Source: an uncultured Collinsella sp. (GTDB lineage: Bacteria > Actinomycetota > Coriobacteriia > Coriobacteriales > Coriobacteriaceae). Taken from it: 64,000 bases of DNA. Shown one piece after another: positions 1 to 8,676 of this stretch. The first letter of the stretch is position 1. Each line of letters opens with the position of its first letter. The notes beneath the pieces are model-generated. The model searched no databases and was not told where the DNA came from. It saw only the letters and a list, made by a program, of their open reading frames with translations. The translations under genes and the position numbers were made by a program. The stretch spans positions 1-64,000 of the forward strand of contig CAUFMB010000005.1 of the NCBI GenBank assembly GCA_959026535.1, read 5' to 3'.

Positions 1-68
1 ACGAGCGGGGGCTCCTATCTTTTCAGTGCCCTCGGATTGGGTCATAGTGTCTGTTTTATTGCCGTGAA

Positions 69-518
69 TCAGACGTCCGCATCGACATCGTCAGATTCCA
101 CTGTAAACGCCGGATCGGTGCTCACCAGATAAAATCGGGTCACCTTAGTATTTCTAATTAGGTAAATCTGCCCCTGATTGCGTCGGCGCGATATATACGC
201 AACGTGAATCGTGCCGAATTCTTCGCCGTTTTCCTTCTTTAATATCAGGATGTTGGGGTCATCCGTACGCTTAAACTGCCCGTCAACGCAGCTGCCGTCT
301 TTGTCGACCAGTTGCCACCGATGGTTATCCTCTTCAAGAAAGGCCAGGGTTTCCAGACTCGTCTTGTCGTCCCGATAGTAACCGTCAATGGCAAACCCTT
401 CGGAAGCGCATTCCTGCATATAGGACGTTTCCCGGCTTATAGCAAACAGCCCTGTAGCGCCCAGGAGCACAGCCAGGCAGACCACTGCAAGGGTTATCGA
501 AATAGCACGGCGACCCAT
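69..518 (-). CDS. Hypothetical membrane-anchored protein (149 aa)
   Basis: I do not recognise a family. The protein opens with a short basic segment (MGRR) and one hydrophobic stretch at about residues 6-27, so it is probably an N-terminally anchored or secreted protein with a soluble domain outside. The remaining roughly 120 residues are acidic to neutral and look beta-rich, with a KDGSCVDG turn, and resemble small lipocalin- or META-like domains only in general composition. There is no lipobox cysteine right after the hydrophobic segment. The ATG is the only clear start before the hydrophobic segment, but the ribosome site ahead of it is weak. It lies downstream of the sulfotransferase remnant on the same strand, with a 190-base gap. 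Confidence 0.6.
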   Translation of the reverse strand: MGRRAISITLAVVCLAVLLGATGLFAISRETSYMQECASEGFAIDGYYRDDKTSLETLAFLEEDNHRWQLVDKDGSCVDGQFKRTDDPNILILKKENGEEFGTIHVAYISRRRNQGQIYLIRNTKVTRFYLVSTDPAFTVESDDVDADV

Positions 519-708
519 GTTAGCCCAACCGATAGTTGTTTAACGGAGCGCGAAACATACCTGGAACCTCCGATATCAGGGGGAACGTCGCCAGCAGGCT
601 GACGACAACTATATGTTTCTAACATCAAACCATATGGCTGCCACTCGCGGAGGGGGCATCGGCGAACGGCGTGTTTTCATACTCCATTGGTCAAACCTAA
701 GCGCGGCC

Positions 709-1212
709 CTACAGATCGTACTTGTACACGCGATAGATGTACTTTTCGGCTTCCATCTCAAAGGTAGCGATGGGTAGACCATACCGATCGTACTCGGTAA
801 AGGTCTTGGCCTGGCCCGATGCCACGAGCATGCTATTTGAATCGCCAACGCGCTGCGCACTGCTCACATAGCCCGAAAACGGCACGGCGATCTGGTCCTC
901 AAGTTCGTAGGTGCGCGCCGTCTCGTCCACTGTAAAGATGCGCCCAAACGAATGCGTGCCCTTGTTGTAGTCGGTCACCACCGCGGAGCCCAGCTGGCCC
1001 CAGTCGAACTTGGGATAGCTTTCGGCCGCACCAAAGTTGTTGTCGTATAGCAGCACCTGATAGCGACCGGTCGTTGCCGTGTCAGAACTCGGCAGATACG
1101 TCACGCTGTGCTGGCCCGCGTTGAGCGAAAAATCGCCCTGGGCCTGCAGCAACTTGTCCTCAAAGCCCGAGCCGGCCCATTGCCACTCCTTTCTATTTCT
1201 GGATCCATCTTC
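709..1212 (-). pseudogene. C-terminal remnant of an arylsulfotransferase (ASST-like)
   Basis: About 165 codons read without a stop on the minus strand and resemble the C-terminal propeller blades of bacterial arylsulfate sulfotransferases: a SGFEDKLL segment, then GQHSVTYL, a THSFGRIFTVDE strand, GYVSSAQ and the terminal YIYRVYKYDL. Full-length relatives have about 500-600 residues, so the N-terminal two thirds, including the signal peptide and the catalytic histidine region, are missing. The open frame begins after a TGA at about 1213. Resemblance to the family already starts before the first plausible start codon (a TTG at 1152). That argues for a 5' deletion rather than a small functional gene. 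Enzymes of this family move sulfate between phenolic compounds, a known gut activity. I infer the copy is dead. Confidence 0.65.
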
Positions 1213-1267
1213 TCACTGTTGGCGGACGAAAATGATCCGTTTTCCTCCGTCCCCGAGAGGTCATTTT

Positions 1268-2227
1268 TTAGTACTTGAAGAAGCCCTCGCCCGAGCTTTC
1301 GCCCAGCTTGCCTTCGTCGAGCATCTTCTTGAGGACGGACGCCATAGCCTTAAAGTTGTAGGGCATCATCATCTTTTTGAGCAACGGGCTCACCAGGCCC
1401 GGGACCTTCTGATACTGCATAACGATGTTGTAGGCCGTCTGGATACCCACGGTGTCGAATACGCGGAATGGGCCCTTGGGAGCGCCAGTGCCGCGCGTCC
1501 ATGCGAGGTCGATACTCTTGGGGTCGCTGACGCCCGAGACGTACAGGTCCAGGCCCGAAAGCAACCACGGCACCAACATGGAGTTGAGCAGGTAGCCGTT
1601 CTTTTCCTTGTTGACGGGAAGCGCCAGCATGCGGATGTCGTTGGCGAAGTCGACGAGCTCGTCGAAGTAGCGCTTATCGGTCTGGTCCTGGGCCATGACC
1701 TCGGTCATGTTGTTCTTCCAGATGGAGTTGGCAAAGTGCAGCGACAGGTACTTCTCGGGGCGGCCGGTGTACTTGGCAAAGGTGCTCGGCAGCAGCGTGG
1801 AGGAGTTGGTGACGATGACGGTCTTTTGCGGCAGAACCGGGGCGAGCTTCTTGTAGAAGTCGATCTTTGCCTGTGTGTCCTCGGCCATAGACTCGATGAC
1901 CAAGTCGGCGTCGGCAACGGCCTTGGCGAGGTCGAGCTCCAGCTTGAGTGTGGAGTAGGCACGCTCAACGGCGGCGAGCGCCGCCTCCCTGTCGAAGGTC
2001 TGGTCGCTATCGGCGATACCGGCACACCACTCGCCCGTACCGTCCGCCATACCCTCGATTGCCGCGATGTACTCCTCGCGCACATGATCGATCTTGGGCT
2101 GGGTACGGCCGATGCTGTCCTCGCTGCGCAGCCAAATCGTTACATCAAAGCCGCAGTAGGCTGCCTGAAAGGCAATCTGGCTTCCCAGCACGCCGCCGCC
2201 GACAACGCAAACGGTCTTGTAGCTCAT
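1268..2227 (-). CDS. 3-hydroxyacyl-CoA dehydrogenase (NAD-dependent)
   Basis: This is a 319-residue 3-hydroxyacyl-CoA / 3-hydroxybutyryl-CoA dehydrogenase. Such enzymes interconvert 3-oxoacyl-CoA and (S)-3-hydroxyacyl-CoA with NAD(P)H in the cytoplasm. The N-terminal Rossmann domain has the GGGVLGS dinucleotide loop at about residues 10-16. The catalytic-domain signature holds the histidine in SLHFANS and a downstream glutamate in EVMAQ. The C-terminal helical domain carries GYLLNSML. Length fits the family (280-320). ATG with AGAGGA nine bases upstream supports the start. It stands alone here without thiolase, crotonase or acyl-CoA dehydrogenase neighbours, so the substrate is open; the downstream gene on the same strand is a remnant. 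Specificity for butyrate-type chemistry is inference. Confidence 0.85.
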   Translation of the reverse strand: MSYKTVCVVGGGVLGSQIAFQAAYCGFDVTIWLRSEDSIGRTQPKIDHVREEYIAAIEGMADGTGEWCAGIADSDQTFDREAALAAVERAYSTLKLELDLAKAVADADLVIESMAEDTQAKIDFYKKLAPVLPQKTVIVTNSSTLLPSTFAKYTGRPEKYLSLHFANSIWKNNMTEVMAQDQTDKRYFDELVDFANDIRMLALPVNKEKNGYLLNSMLVPWLLSGLDLYVSGVSDPKSIDLAWTRGTGAPKGPFRVFDTVGIQTAYNIVMQYQKVPGLVSPLLKKMMMPYNFKAMASVLKKMLDEGKLGESSGEGFFKY

Positions 2228-2396
2228 AGGAACAGTCCTCTCTTACGTAATTCCATAGATGTGTATTTATTCAACCGTAAGGGGACAGCACGCTGGGGGT
2301 GGGTTCTATAAACGGACGGTAATTTGCGGCGAACGGCTACACCTGTTCATTAACTCTCGATTTTGAGGGCATTTTTTGGCGCTGCTGAACCGCTGT

Positions 2397-2525
2397 TTTC
2401 GGAAGTGCGGGGAAAAATAGGGTTTCGCCGACCAGACCGGCTTTTTTACAACAAAACCGCAGGTCGCGAGAGTCTAAAAAGGCGGTGTGCTCGGGAGGTT
2501 CGCGTTTTTCCCCGCACTTCCGAAA
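2397..2525. repeat. Long palindrome, 21-bp perfect arms
   Basis: Arms 2397-2417 and 2505-2525 are perfect inverted copies (core GGAAGTGCGGGG). Inside them a second stem pairs 2436-2448 with 2475-2486, leaving an apical loop that contains AAAACCGCAGG. The whole element lies in the 415-base gap between the hydroxyacyl-CoA dehydrogenase promoter side and the 3' end of the activase gene. The same loop word appears in the palindrome at 39127-39308. The rest of the gap (2228-2396, 2526-2579) holds no gene I can support. Confidence 0.8.
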
Positions 2526-2574
2526 TTCGAGTGCACAGAAGGCTGCGACAAAACGATTTGCGCAACATATGTCC

Positions 2575-2614
2575 AGCAAAAACGGGTGGTAGCCGGTACG
2601 GCTACCACCCGTTT
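2575..2614 (-). terminator. Intrinsic terminator of the activase gene
   Basis: Perfect 15-bp arms (2580-2594 and 2600-2614, core CGGGTGGTAGCC) with a 5-base loop. Read on the minus strand, the stem is followed by a run of T. It sits 29 bases after the stop codon of the activase gene. Confidence 0.85.
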
Positions 2615-2642
2615 GTCTCATATCTAGCACATAGCAGGCCAA

Positions 2643-5600
2643 CTACTTCTTAATGCCGCGTCCCAGGCGCTCAGCGACCGACGCCACGGCACTCTCGTCG
2701 ACCGAGCCGCAGCTCACGCAGCCATCGTGGGCACGCATCTGGCCAGTGACCTCGTCCATCGCGAGCGGCGCCACCTTCTCGAGCTTAAAGCCCTTGCCGG
2801 CGCGCATGTTTTCCTTGGCCACGCTGATCATGAGCTTAATGCGGTTGAGCTGGTTGACCTCGGACGCACCGGGGTCGTAGTCCACCGCGACAATGTTGCT
2901 CTCGGGATGCTGGCGGCGCAGCTCCTTGATCACGGCCTTACCCACCACGTGGTTGGGCAGGCACGCGAAGGGCTGCGTGCAGATAATGTTGGGCGCACCG
3001 TGGTCAATCAGGTCGAGCATCTCGGCCGTGAGCAGCCAGCCCTCGCCCATGTTGTTGCACACCGAAAGCACCGTGCGGGCCTTGTCAGCCATGGTACCGA
3101 TGCGCTCGGGTGCCTCAAAGCGGCGGGACTTTTCGAGCATCTCCTCCACCGGCGTACGCATCCAGTCCACGAGCTTGATGAGCGCCTGCATGCCCGCACG
3201 CGTGGTAGCAGAGCTACCCAGCTCGTCCTTCTGCAGCTCGGCGTTGCTCATGGAGTACAGGAAGAAGTCGAGCAGGCCCGGTACCACGGCCTCGCAGCCC
3301 TCGCGCTCAATGACATCGACCACGTGGTTGTTGGCCGTGGGATGGAACTTGACCAGGATCTCGCCAACCACGCCCACGCGCGGCTTGGTACCCTCGCCCA
3401 CAAGCGGCATGGTGTCGAACGCGCGGATGGCCTCGCGGCACAACTTGGTGTAGTTGTGCCTGTTGAACTTAGGCGCCAGCTTGCGGGCGCGCGCCATGTA
3501 CTCCTCGTAGAGTGCGTTGGCGGCACCGGGCGTGGCCTCGTACGGGCGGCAACGATAGAGCATCTGCATCATGACGTCACCAAAGAGCACTGCGTAGACT
3601 GCCTGCTTAAGCAGTGCCGGCGTAATCTTAAAGCCGGGGTTGTCCTCACCGAGCGCCACGGCCGAAAGCGAGATCACCGGGATCTCGGGGTGGCCGCTCT
3701 CGCGCAGGGCCTTGCGGATGAGTGCGATGTAGTTGGTGGCACGGCAGCCGCCGCCGGTCTGGCTGATAACCACGGCCGTCTTGGACAGGTCGTACCGACC
3801 GCTCTCGATGGCCTCCATAATCTGGCCCGTCACCAGGATCGACGGATAGCAAATGTCATTGTTCACGTAGCGCAAGCCAGCCTCGACGGCATCGTGGTCG
3901 GTCGAGGGCAGCAGCTCCAAGTTGTAGCCGGCACCGCGGAACACCTCTTTGACCAGGTCAAAGTGAATCGGCGCCATCTGCGGGCACAGGATGGTGTAGC
4001 CCTCCTCGCGCATCTGCTCGGTAAAGGGCACCTTGGGCCACGCGGTCGAAGCACTCTCACGCTGCGCCTCAAACGTGTACTTGCGGCTCGCGAACGCGGG
4101 GGCATCCGTGGAGGCCGCCACCGGCGCGGCATCGCCTTGCTCGTAGGCCTCGCCCGCGGCCGTGGCATCGGCCAGGCGCTCGGCCTCCTGGTCCTTGAGC
4201 GCTGCCATGAGCGAGCGGATGCGGATGCGCGCGGCACCCAGGTTAGACACCTCGTCGATCTTAAGCACGGTGTAGATCTTGCCGCTGGCTTCCAGAATCT
4301 CCTGCACCTGATCGGTGGTCAGAGCGTCCAGGCCGCAGCCGAAGGAATTGAGCTGGATCAGGTCCAGGTCGTTGCGCATCGTCACAAAACGGGCGACGGC
4401 GTACAGGCGGCTGTGGTACATCCACTGGTCGACGACGCGAATCGGACGCTCGGGCTTTACCAGATGCGCAAGCGAATCCTCGGTAAAGACCGCAAAGCCA
4501 AAGCTCGAGATAAGTTCGGGCAGGGCGTGGTTGATCTCGGGGTCGTTATGGTAGGGACGACCGGCGAGCACGATGCCGTGACCGCCATGGTCCTCGACCC
4601 ACTTAAGAGCCTCCTCGCCCATGGTCTGGATATCCTCGTGGAAACGCGCATCGGCCTCAAAAGCAGCGTTGACGGCGGCATCGACCTCGGAGCGCGTGAT
4701 CTTGGGACCGCGCACGCGACCGCGACCGGCTTGCGCATCGGCCACACGGTCGACGGCGAGCACCTGGTACAGACGGCGCTTAAGCTCGGTCTTATCGTGA
4801 TACGGCACAAACGGATACAGGAACTCGATGTTCTGTTCGCGAATCTCGTCGATGTTGAGCGCCAGCGCTGTGGGGTAGCTCATGACGATGGGGCAGTTGT
4901 AACAGTTGCCAGCCGTCGGATCCTCCTTGCGCTCCCAGCGCACGCACGGCATCCAGATGAAGTCGACATCGCGGTCGATGAGGTTCATCACATGGCCGTG
5001 GCTCATCTTTGCCGGGTAGCACACGCTCTCGGACGGCATGGACTCGATGCCCGCCTGGTAGGTCTTTTTGCTCGACTGGTCGGACAGCTGCACGCTAAAG
5101 CCCAGGCGCGTAAAGAACGCGTGCCAGAAGGGGTAGTTCTCGTACATGTTGAGTGCGCGCGGGATACCCACGGTGCCGCGCGGGGCCTCGTCGGGACTCA
5201 GGATCTCGCGGTTAAAGAGCAGCTCGTTTTTCTTTTTGAAAAGGTTGGGGGCCTCAGTCTTCTGCTTTTTGTGGCCGGCGCCCTTCTCGCAGCGGTTGCC
5301 GGTAATGAAGCGCCTGCCGCCGCCAAAGTCGTTGACGGTAAGCTGGCAGTTGTTAGAGCAACGGCCGCAGCGGACATGCTTTTGCGTCACGGTAAGGTGC
5401 GCGATGTCCTCGGCAGAAAGAATGGTCGAGGTGCCGTCGGCGCCGGCGCGATCGCGGGCGAGCAGGGCCGCACCGTAGGCGCCCATGCAGCCGGCGATGT
5501 CGGGACGCACGGCATGAACGCCGGTGAGCTGCTCAAATGCGCGCAGCGTGGCATCGGACATAAAGGTGCCGCCCTGGACGATCACCTGGCTGCCGATCTC

Positions 5601-7424
5601 CTTGGGGTCGCGCAGCTTAATGACCTTGAACAGGGCGTTCTTGATGACGGAATAGGACAGGCCGGCCGCGATGTCGCCCACCGTGGCGCCTTCCTTTTGC
5701 GCCTGCTTGACGCGCGAGTTCATAAAGACCGTGCAGCGGCTGCCCAGGTCGACGGGAGCCTTAGCATGGATGGCGGCATCGGCGAACGCGCGCACGTCCA
5801 TGTTCATAGACACGGCGAAACTCTCGATAAAGCTGCCGCAGCCCGACGAGCAAGCCTCGTTGAGCATGATGTGCTCGATGACGCCGTCCTTGACGCGCAG
5901 ACACTTCATGTCCTGGCCGCCAATGTCCAGGATAAACTCGACGCCGGGCAGGAATGCCTTGGCGCCGCGCAGGTGCGCGACGGTCTCGATCTCGCCGGAA
6001 TCGGCCTTGAGGGCCTCGATGAGCAGTGCCTCGCCGTAGCCCGTGGTGGTCACGTGGCCGATGGTGCAGCCGGCGGGGATGTGGTTGTAGAAATCGGCCA
6101 TGATGACCTTGGCCGTGCCCAGGATGTCACCGTTGTTGTTGCCGTACCAGGTGTGCAACAGCTGGCCGTCCTCGCCCACGAGCGCGGCCTTCATGGTGGT
6201 GGAACCGGCGTCGATACCGATGAACACGCGGCCGGTGTAGCCGTCGAGCTTACCCTTGGGGACGACTTCCTGGTCGTGGCGGGTTTTGAACTCGGCGAAG
6301 TCCTCGTCGGTGGCAAAGAGCGGATCCAGGCGCTCGACCTCGGCACCCTGTGTGTCACCCAGGGCATCGATAGCCTCGATGAGCTGCGGGAACGTGCTGA
6401 GCTTGTTGGACTCATGCGCCATGGCGGCGCCGCTCGCCACAAACAGGTGGGCGTTTTGGGGCACAATACGGTGCTCCTCGTCCAGGTTGAGCGTGAGGTA
6501 GAAGCGATGGCGCAGCTCGGAGAGATACTGCAGCGGGCCGCCCAGGAAGGCGACGTTGCCGCGGATGGGACGGCCGCACGCCAGGCCCGAGATGGTCTGG
6601 GTCACGACGGCTTGGAAGATGGAGGCCGCCACGTCCTCGGGGCGGGCGCCCTCGTTGAGCAGCGGCTGGACGTCGGTCTTGGCAAAAACGCCGCAGCGGC
6701 TGGCGATGGGATAGATGGTGGTGGCGTTGGCCGCGAGTTCGTTAAGGCCGCTGGCGTCGGTGTGCAGCAGGGTTGCCATCTGGTCGATGAACGCGCCCGT
6801 ACCGCCGGCACAGGTGCCGTTCATGCGCTGCTCGATGCCGTTGTCGAAGTAGATGATCTTGGCGTCCTCGCCGCCCAGCTCGATGGCGACATCGGTGGCC
6901 GGGATGAGGGTCTCGACAGCGCGCTTGCTGGCGATGACCTCCTGGACAAACTCCAGGTCGAGCCACTGGGACAGCAGCAGGCCGCCCGAGCCGGTAATGG
7001 CGCAGGTCATCTGGGCCGTCGGCAGCACGGTCGCAGCGCCCTCGAACAGGTCGCGGGCGCAGGCGCGGACGTCGGTGTGGTGGCGCTGGTACTTGGCGTA
7101 GACGATCTGGTTGTCGTCGTTGAGGACGGCAAGTTTAACGGTGGTGGAGCCCACGTCGATGCCCAGGTGCAGGTTGCCGCGGGCGTTCTCGGGGTTGAAG
7201 ATCGCGCCTTCGGGGGCCTGGCCGGCGGCTACGGGCTCGGTGGCGGTGGCGGGCTCGCTAGCGACGGACGTCTCCCCTGCCGCGTTCTTGGCATCGGCAA
7301 CTGCCTCGGCAACTTTCTCGGCAGCCGCGGTCGCGGCCTTCTGCGCGGCGTCCACCACGGTGGGCGCGGCCTCGCGTGCGGCAGCGACCATGCGGTCCTT
7401 GATGCCCTCGACGAGTTTGCTCAT
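2643..7424 (-). CDS. Two-ASKHA-domain acyl-CoA dehydratase activase / DUF2229 giant protein
   Basis: This 1593-residue protein belongs to the BadF/BadG/HgdC activase family fused to dehydratase-like domains. Residues 1-60 are alanine-rich helix. The first ATPase domain starts with GIDVGSTT near residue 88 and has a cluster-type cysteine pair (TCAGGTG near 205, SRCGVF near 244). A second ATPase domain starts with GIDAGSTT near 403 with CSSGCGSF and SRCTVF. A cysteine patch (CGRCSNNC), a DUF2229 region (GIPRALNMYENYPFW) and a 2-hydroxyglutaryl-CoA dehydratase D-like region follow, ending in CVSCGSVDE. Characterised activases use ATP to push an electron from a shared 4Fe-4S cluster into a dehydratase. 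The target of the giant form is unknown. It is probably cotranscribed with the TetR gene, 11 bases upstream; GAGGAG precedes the ATG. Confidence 0.88.
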   Translation of the reverse strand: MSKLVEGIKDRMVAAAREAAPTVVDAAQKAATAAAEKVAEAVADAKNAAGETSVASEPATATEPVAAGQAPEGAIFNPENARGNLHLGIDVGSTTVKLAVLNDDNQIVYAKYQRHHTDVRACARDLFEGAATVLPTAQMTCAITGSGGLLLSQWLDLEFVQEVIASKRAVETLIPATDVAIELGGEDAKIIYFDNGIEQRMNGTCAGGTGAFIDQMATLLHTDASGLNELAANATTIYPIASRCGVFAKTDVQPLLNEGARPEDVAASIFQAVVTQTISGLACGRPIRGNVAFLGGPLQYLSELRHRFYLTLNLDEEHRIVPQNAHLFVASGAAMAHESNKLSTFPQLIEAIDALGDTQGAEVERLDPLFATDEDFAEFKTRHDQEVVPKGKLDGYTGRVFIGIDAGSTTMKAALVGEDGQLLHTWYGNNNGDILGTAKVIMADFYNHIPAGCTIGHVTTTGYGEALLIEALKADSGEIETVAHLRGAKAFLPGVEFILDIGGQDMKCLRVKDGVIEHIMLNEACSSGCGSFIESFAVSMNMDVRAFADAAIHAKAPVDLGSRCTVFMNSRVKQAQKEGATVGDIAAGLSYSVIKNALFKVIKLRDPKEIGSQVIVQGGTFMSDATLRAFEQLTGVHAVRPDIAGCMGAYGAALLARDRAGADGTSTILSAEDIAHLTVTQKHVRCGRCSNNCQLTVNDFGGGRRFITGNRCEKGAGHKKQKTEAPNLFKKKNELLFNREILSPDEAPRGTVGIPRALNMYENYPFWHAFFTRLGFSVQLSDQSSKKTYQAGIESMPSESVCYPAKMSHGHVMNLIDRDVDFIWMPCVRWERKEDPTAGNCYNCPIVMSYPTALALNIDEIREQNIEFLYPFVPYHDKTELKRRLYQVLAVDRVADAQAGRGRVRGPKITRSEVDAAVNAAFEADARFHEDIQTMGEEALKWVEDHGGHGIVLAGRPYHNDPEINHALPELISSFGFAVFTEDSLAHLVKPERPIRVVDQWMYHSRLYAVARFVTMRNDLDLIQLNSFGCGLDALTTDQVQEILEASGKIYTVLKIDEVSNLGAARIRIRSLMAALKDQEAERLADATAAGEAYEQGDAAPVAASTDAPAFASRKYTFEAQRESASTAWPKVPFTEQMREEGYTILCPQMAPIHFDLVKEVFRGAGYNLELLPSTDHDAVEAGLRYVNNDICYPSILVTGQIMEAIESGRYDLSKTAVVISQTGGGCRATNYIALIRKALRESGHPEIPVISLSAVALGEDNPGFKITPALLKQAVYAVLFGDVMMQMLYRCRPYEATPGAANALYEEYMARARKLAPKFNRHNYTKLCREAIRAFDTMPLVGEGTKPRVGVVGEILVKFHPTANNHVVDVIEREGCEAVVPGLLDFFLYSMSNAELQKDELGSSATTRAGMQALIKLVDWMRTPVEEMLEKSRRFEAPERIGTMADKARTVLSVCNNMGEGWLLTAEMLDLIDHGAPNIICTQPFACLPNHVVGKAVIKELRRQHPESNIVAVDYDPGASEVNQLNRIKLMISVAKENMRAGKGFKLEKVAPLAMDEVTGQMRAHDGCVSCGSVDESAVASVAERLGRGIKK

Positions 7425-7435
7425 TGTCTCTCCTC

Positions 7436-8146
7436 TTAGTTGTTGGACTCGACGGTTGCGGCGGTGTCGGCCGCGTCCTCGAGCTGCAGGTTCAATAGCT
7501 TCATGCCGTATTCCGGCACGTTGATATCGATGGGTTGGCCATACAGGTCACCAGGGCGCACAAAAGCGAGCACCGTCATAATGCGCGCCATGGCCTCGGG
7601 CGATTCGGTGAGCCCACGCTCAAACCAGCACTGAATCATGCCGACCTCGGCGCTCACGACGTAGGTGACGTAGTAGTCAAAGAACGTGCCCAGCGCCAGG
7701 CCCAAAATGCCCGTCTGCGCACGCGGCACCACGGCCTCACGAGCGGTGTCGATGATCCTTTTAATGAAGGCCTGGTCGCCGCCCGGACCCAGCAGCGCAC
7801 CGATTAAGTCGCGGTTGGCCGCAAGATAACGCAGCAGCTCAACCGAACCGGGCGCCGGCTCGAGCTCATCGATGTTGTGATAGAGGTCGGGCAGCTGAGC
7901 TGCGGTGATGAGCTCAATGCGCTCACGGATCTCGGCCAGCAAGCCATCCTCGATTTGATTGATAAAGTCGGGAATATCGCGGTAGTGCGAATAGAACGTG
8001 CGGCGCGTAAGGCCGGCGCGCTCGGTGAGCGACGCGACATTAATGCGCGAAAGGTCGCCGCTTTCGGCAAGCTCGCTGGCAAGTGCCTGGCGAAGGGCAC
8101 GCTGCGAGCGAAGGGACCGGCGATCGCATTTCTCGAGCTGGGACAA
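7436..8146 (-). CDS. TetR/AcrR-family regulator
   Basis: A 236-residue TetR-type repressor. The N-terminal helix-turn-helix covers about residues 20-60 (SLTERAGLTRRTFYSHY), followed by an all-helical ligand and dimer domain of unknown ligand. Translation probably starts at TTG. AAGGAGG lies four bases upstream, and an in-frame TAA 12 bases before the TTG excludes a longer protein. Its stop is 11 bases from the start of the giant activase gene, whose ribosome site overlaps the end of this gene, so the two form an operon and the repressor probably controls the activase. Palindromic half-sites 31-66 bases upstream of the start are the likely autoregulatory operator. Confidence 0.85.
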   Translation of the reverse strand: MSQLEKCDRRSLRSQRALRQALASELAESGDLSRINVASLTERAGLTRRTFYSHYRDIPDFINQIEDGLLAEIRERIELITAAQLPDLYHNIDELEPAPGSVELLRYLAANRDLIGALLGPGGDQAFIKRIIDTAREAVVPRAQTGILGLALGTFFDYYVTYVVSAEVGMIQCWFERGLTESPEAMARIMTVLAFVRPGDLYGQPIDINVPEYGMKLLNLQLEDAADTAATVESNN

Positions 8147-8176
8147 GCGTCCTCCTTGTTACTCAACCTGTGCGCT

Positions 8177-8212
8177 ATTGCACAGTGCGAGTATTATTGC
8201 ACACCGTGTGCA
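8177..8212. promoter_or_regulatory. Candidate TetR operator pair
   Basis: ATTGCACA occurs twice, 19 bases apart (8177-8184 and 8196-8203). Each copy sits in a small palindrome: GCACAGTGC (8180-8188) and the 15-base perfect dyad TGCACACCGTGTGCA (8198-8212). The position just ahead of the TTG start of the TetR/activase operon suits autorepression. This is inferred from symmetry and position only. Confidence 0.5.
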
Positions 8213-8239
8213 TCAACACGTAAAGGCAATATTTTGGAT

Positions 8240-8266
8240 GTGACAAAGGGACAGTCCCTTTGTCAC
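8240..8266. repeat. 27-base perfect palindrome with GGGACAG core
   Basis: GTGACAAAGGGAC, a central A, then its exact complement. A near-identical copy lies at 8649-8675 on the other side of a small peptide gene. The changes between copies keep pairing (G-C to A-T at positions 9/19, A-T to G-T at 4/24). It belongs to the GGGACAG hairpin group also seen at 17292, 17418, 27360, 36736 and 47977. Confidence 0.8.
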
Positions 8267-8395
8267 AACCCACCTGGCTTTTGGAGCGGCATTACCGATT
8301 GTCCAAAATGTCATTCGTGGGTAGAATAATGTCGACGGCAGCCCAAGTTCTGGAAAGCTGGGCAGCGCCGTTGTTTGCATTAGGGGGTCAACGCC

Positions 8396-8521
8396 TTAGC
8401 GGCGGCGACCCCTTCTGTTGCGCTTCGAACGCTGCTTGAGTGCCTCGGAAAGGCCGACAAGCGCCGTGAAGAACGAGACCAACGCGGTCAGAAGTCTCAC
8501 GAAATCAATCAAATCGGTCAT
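8396..8521 (-). CDS. Small basic membrane peptide (41 aa), toxin-like architecture
   Basis: A short open frame with a near-ideal ribosome site, GGAGGTGAT, leaving eight bases between GGAGG and the ATG. The peptide begins MTDLIDFVRLLTALVSFF. It has one hydrophobic helix (about residues 5-26) and ends in a strongly basic tail rich in arginine (KRNRRGRRR). This layout matches small holin-like or type I toxin peptides, but I recognise no named family. A GC-rich hairpin (GGGGTC against GACCCC) overlaps the 3' end and could terminate the message. The gene is isolated in a 530-base gap and flanked by two copies of a 27-base palindrome. The strong translation signal is the main reason to call it; toxicity is a guess. 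Confidence 0.55.
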   Translation of the reverse strand: MTDLIDFVRLLTALVSFFTALVGLSEALKQRSKRNRRGRRR

Positions 8522-8648
8522 GGGCATCACCTCCCATCAGATGGAGGGCGTTGCCCGGCACATGGAACTGCCGCCAACGATACCGATTCTATCAAAACTT
8601 AGTTATATATACGAATATATGTTCGCATGCCAAGGGTGCAGGGCCCTC

Positions 8649-8675
8649 GTGGCAAAAGGACAGTCCTTTTGTCAC
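8649..8675. repeat. Second copy of the 27-base GGACAG palindrome
   Basis: GTGGCAAAAGGAC, A, then GTCCTTTTGTCAC, palindromic except for one G-T pair. It abuts the 3' end of the HAD phosphatase gene, where it may act as a transcription end signal, and pairs with the copy at 8240-8266. Confidence 0.75.
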
Positions 8676-8676
8676 A

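Noticed and set aside
1..141. Open plus-strand frame running from the window edge to a stop near 141
   Set aside because: It overlaps the membrane-anchored protein on the other strand and shows no recognisable sequence; too short to judge.
2727..7439. A 1570-codon open frame on the plus strand opposite the activase gene
   Set aside because: It is low-complexity (leucine, glycine, histidine, alanine rich), without domains, and mirrors the high-GC codon pattern of the true gene on the other strand.
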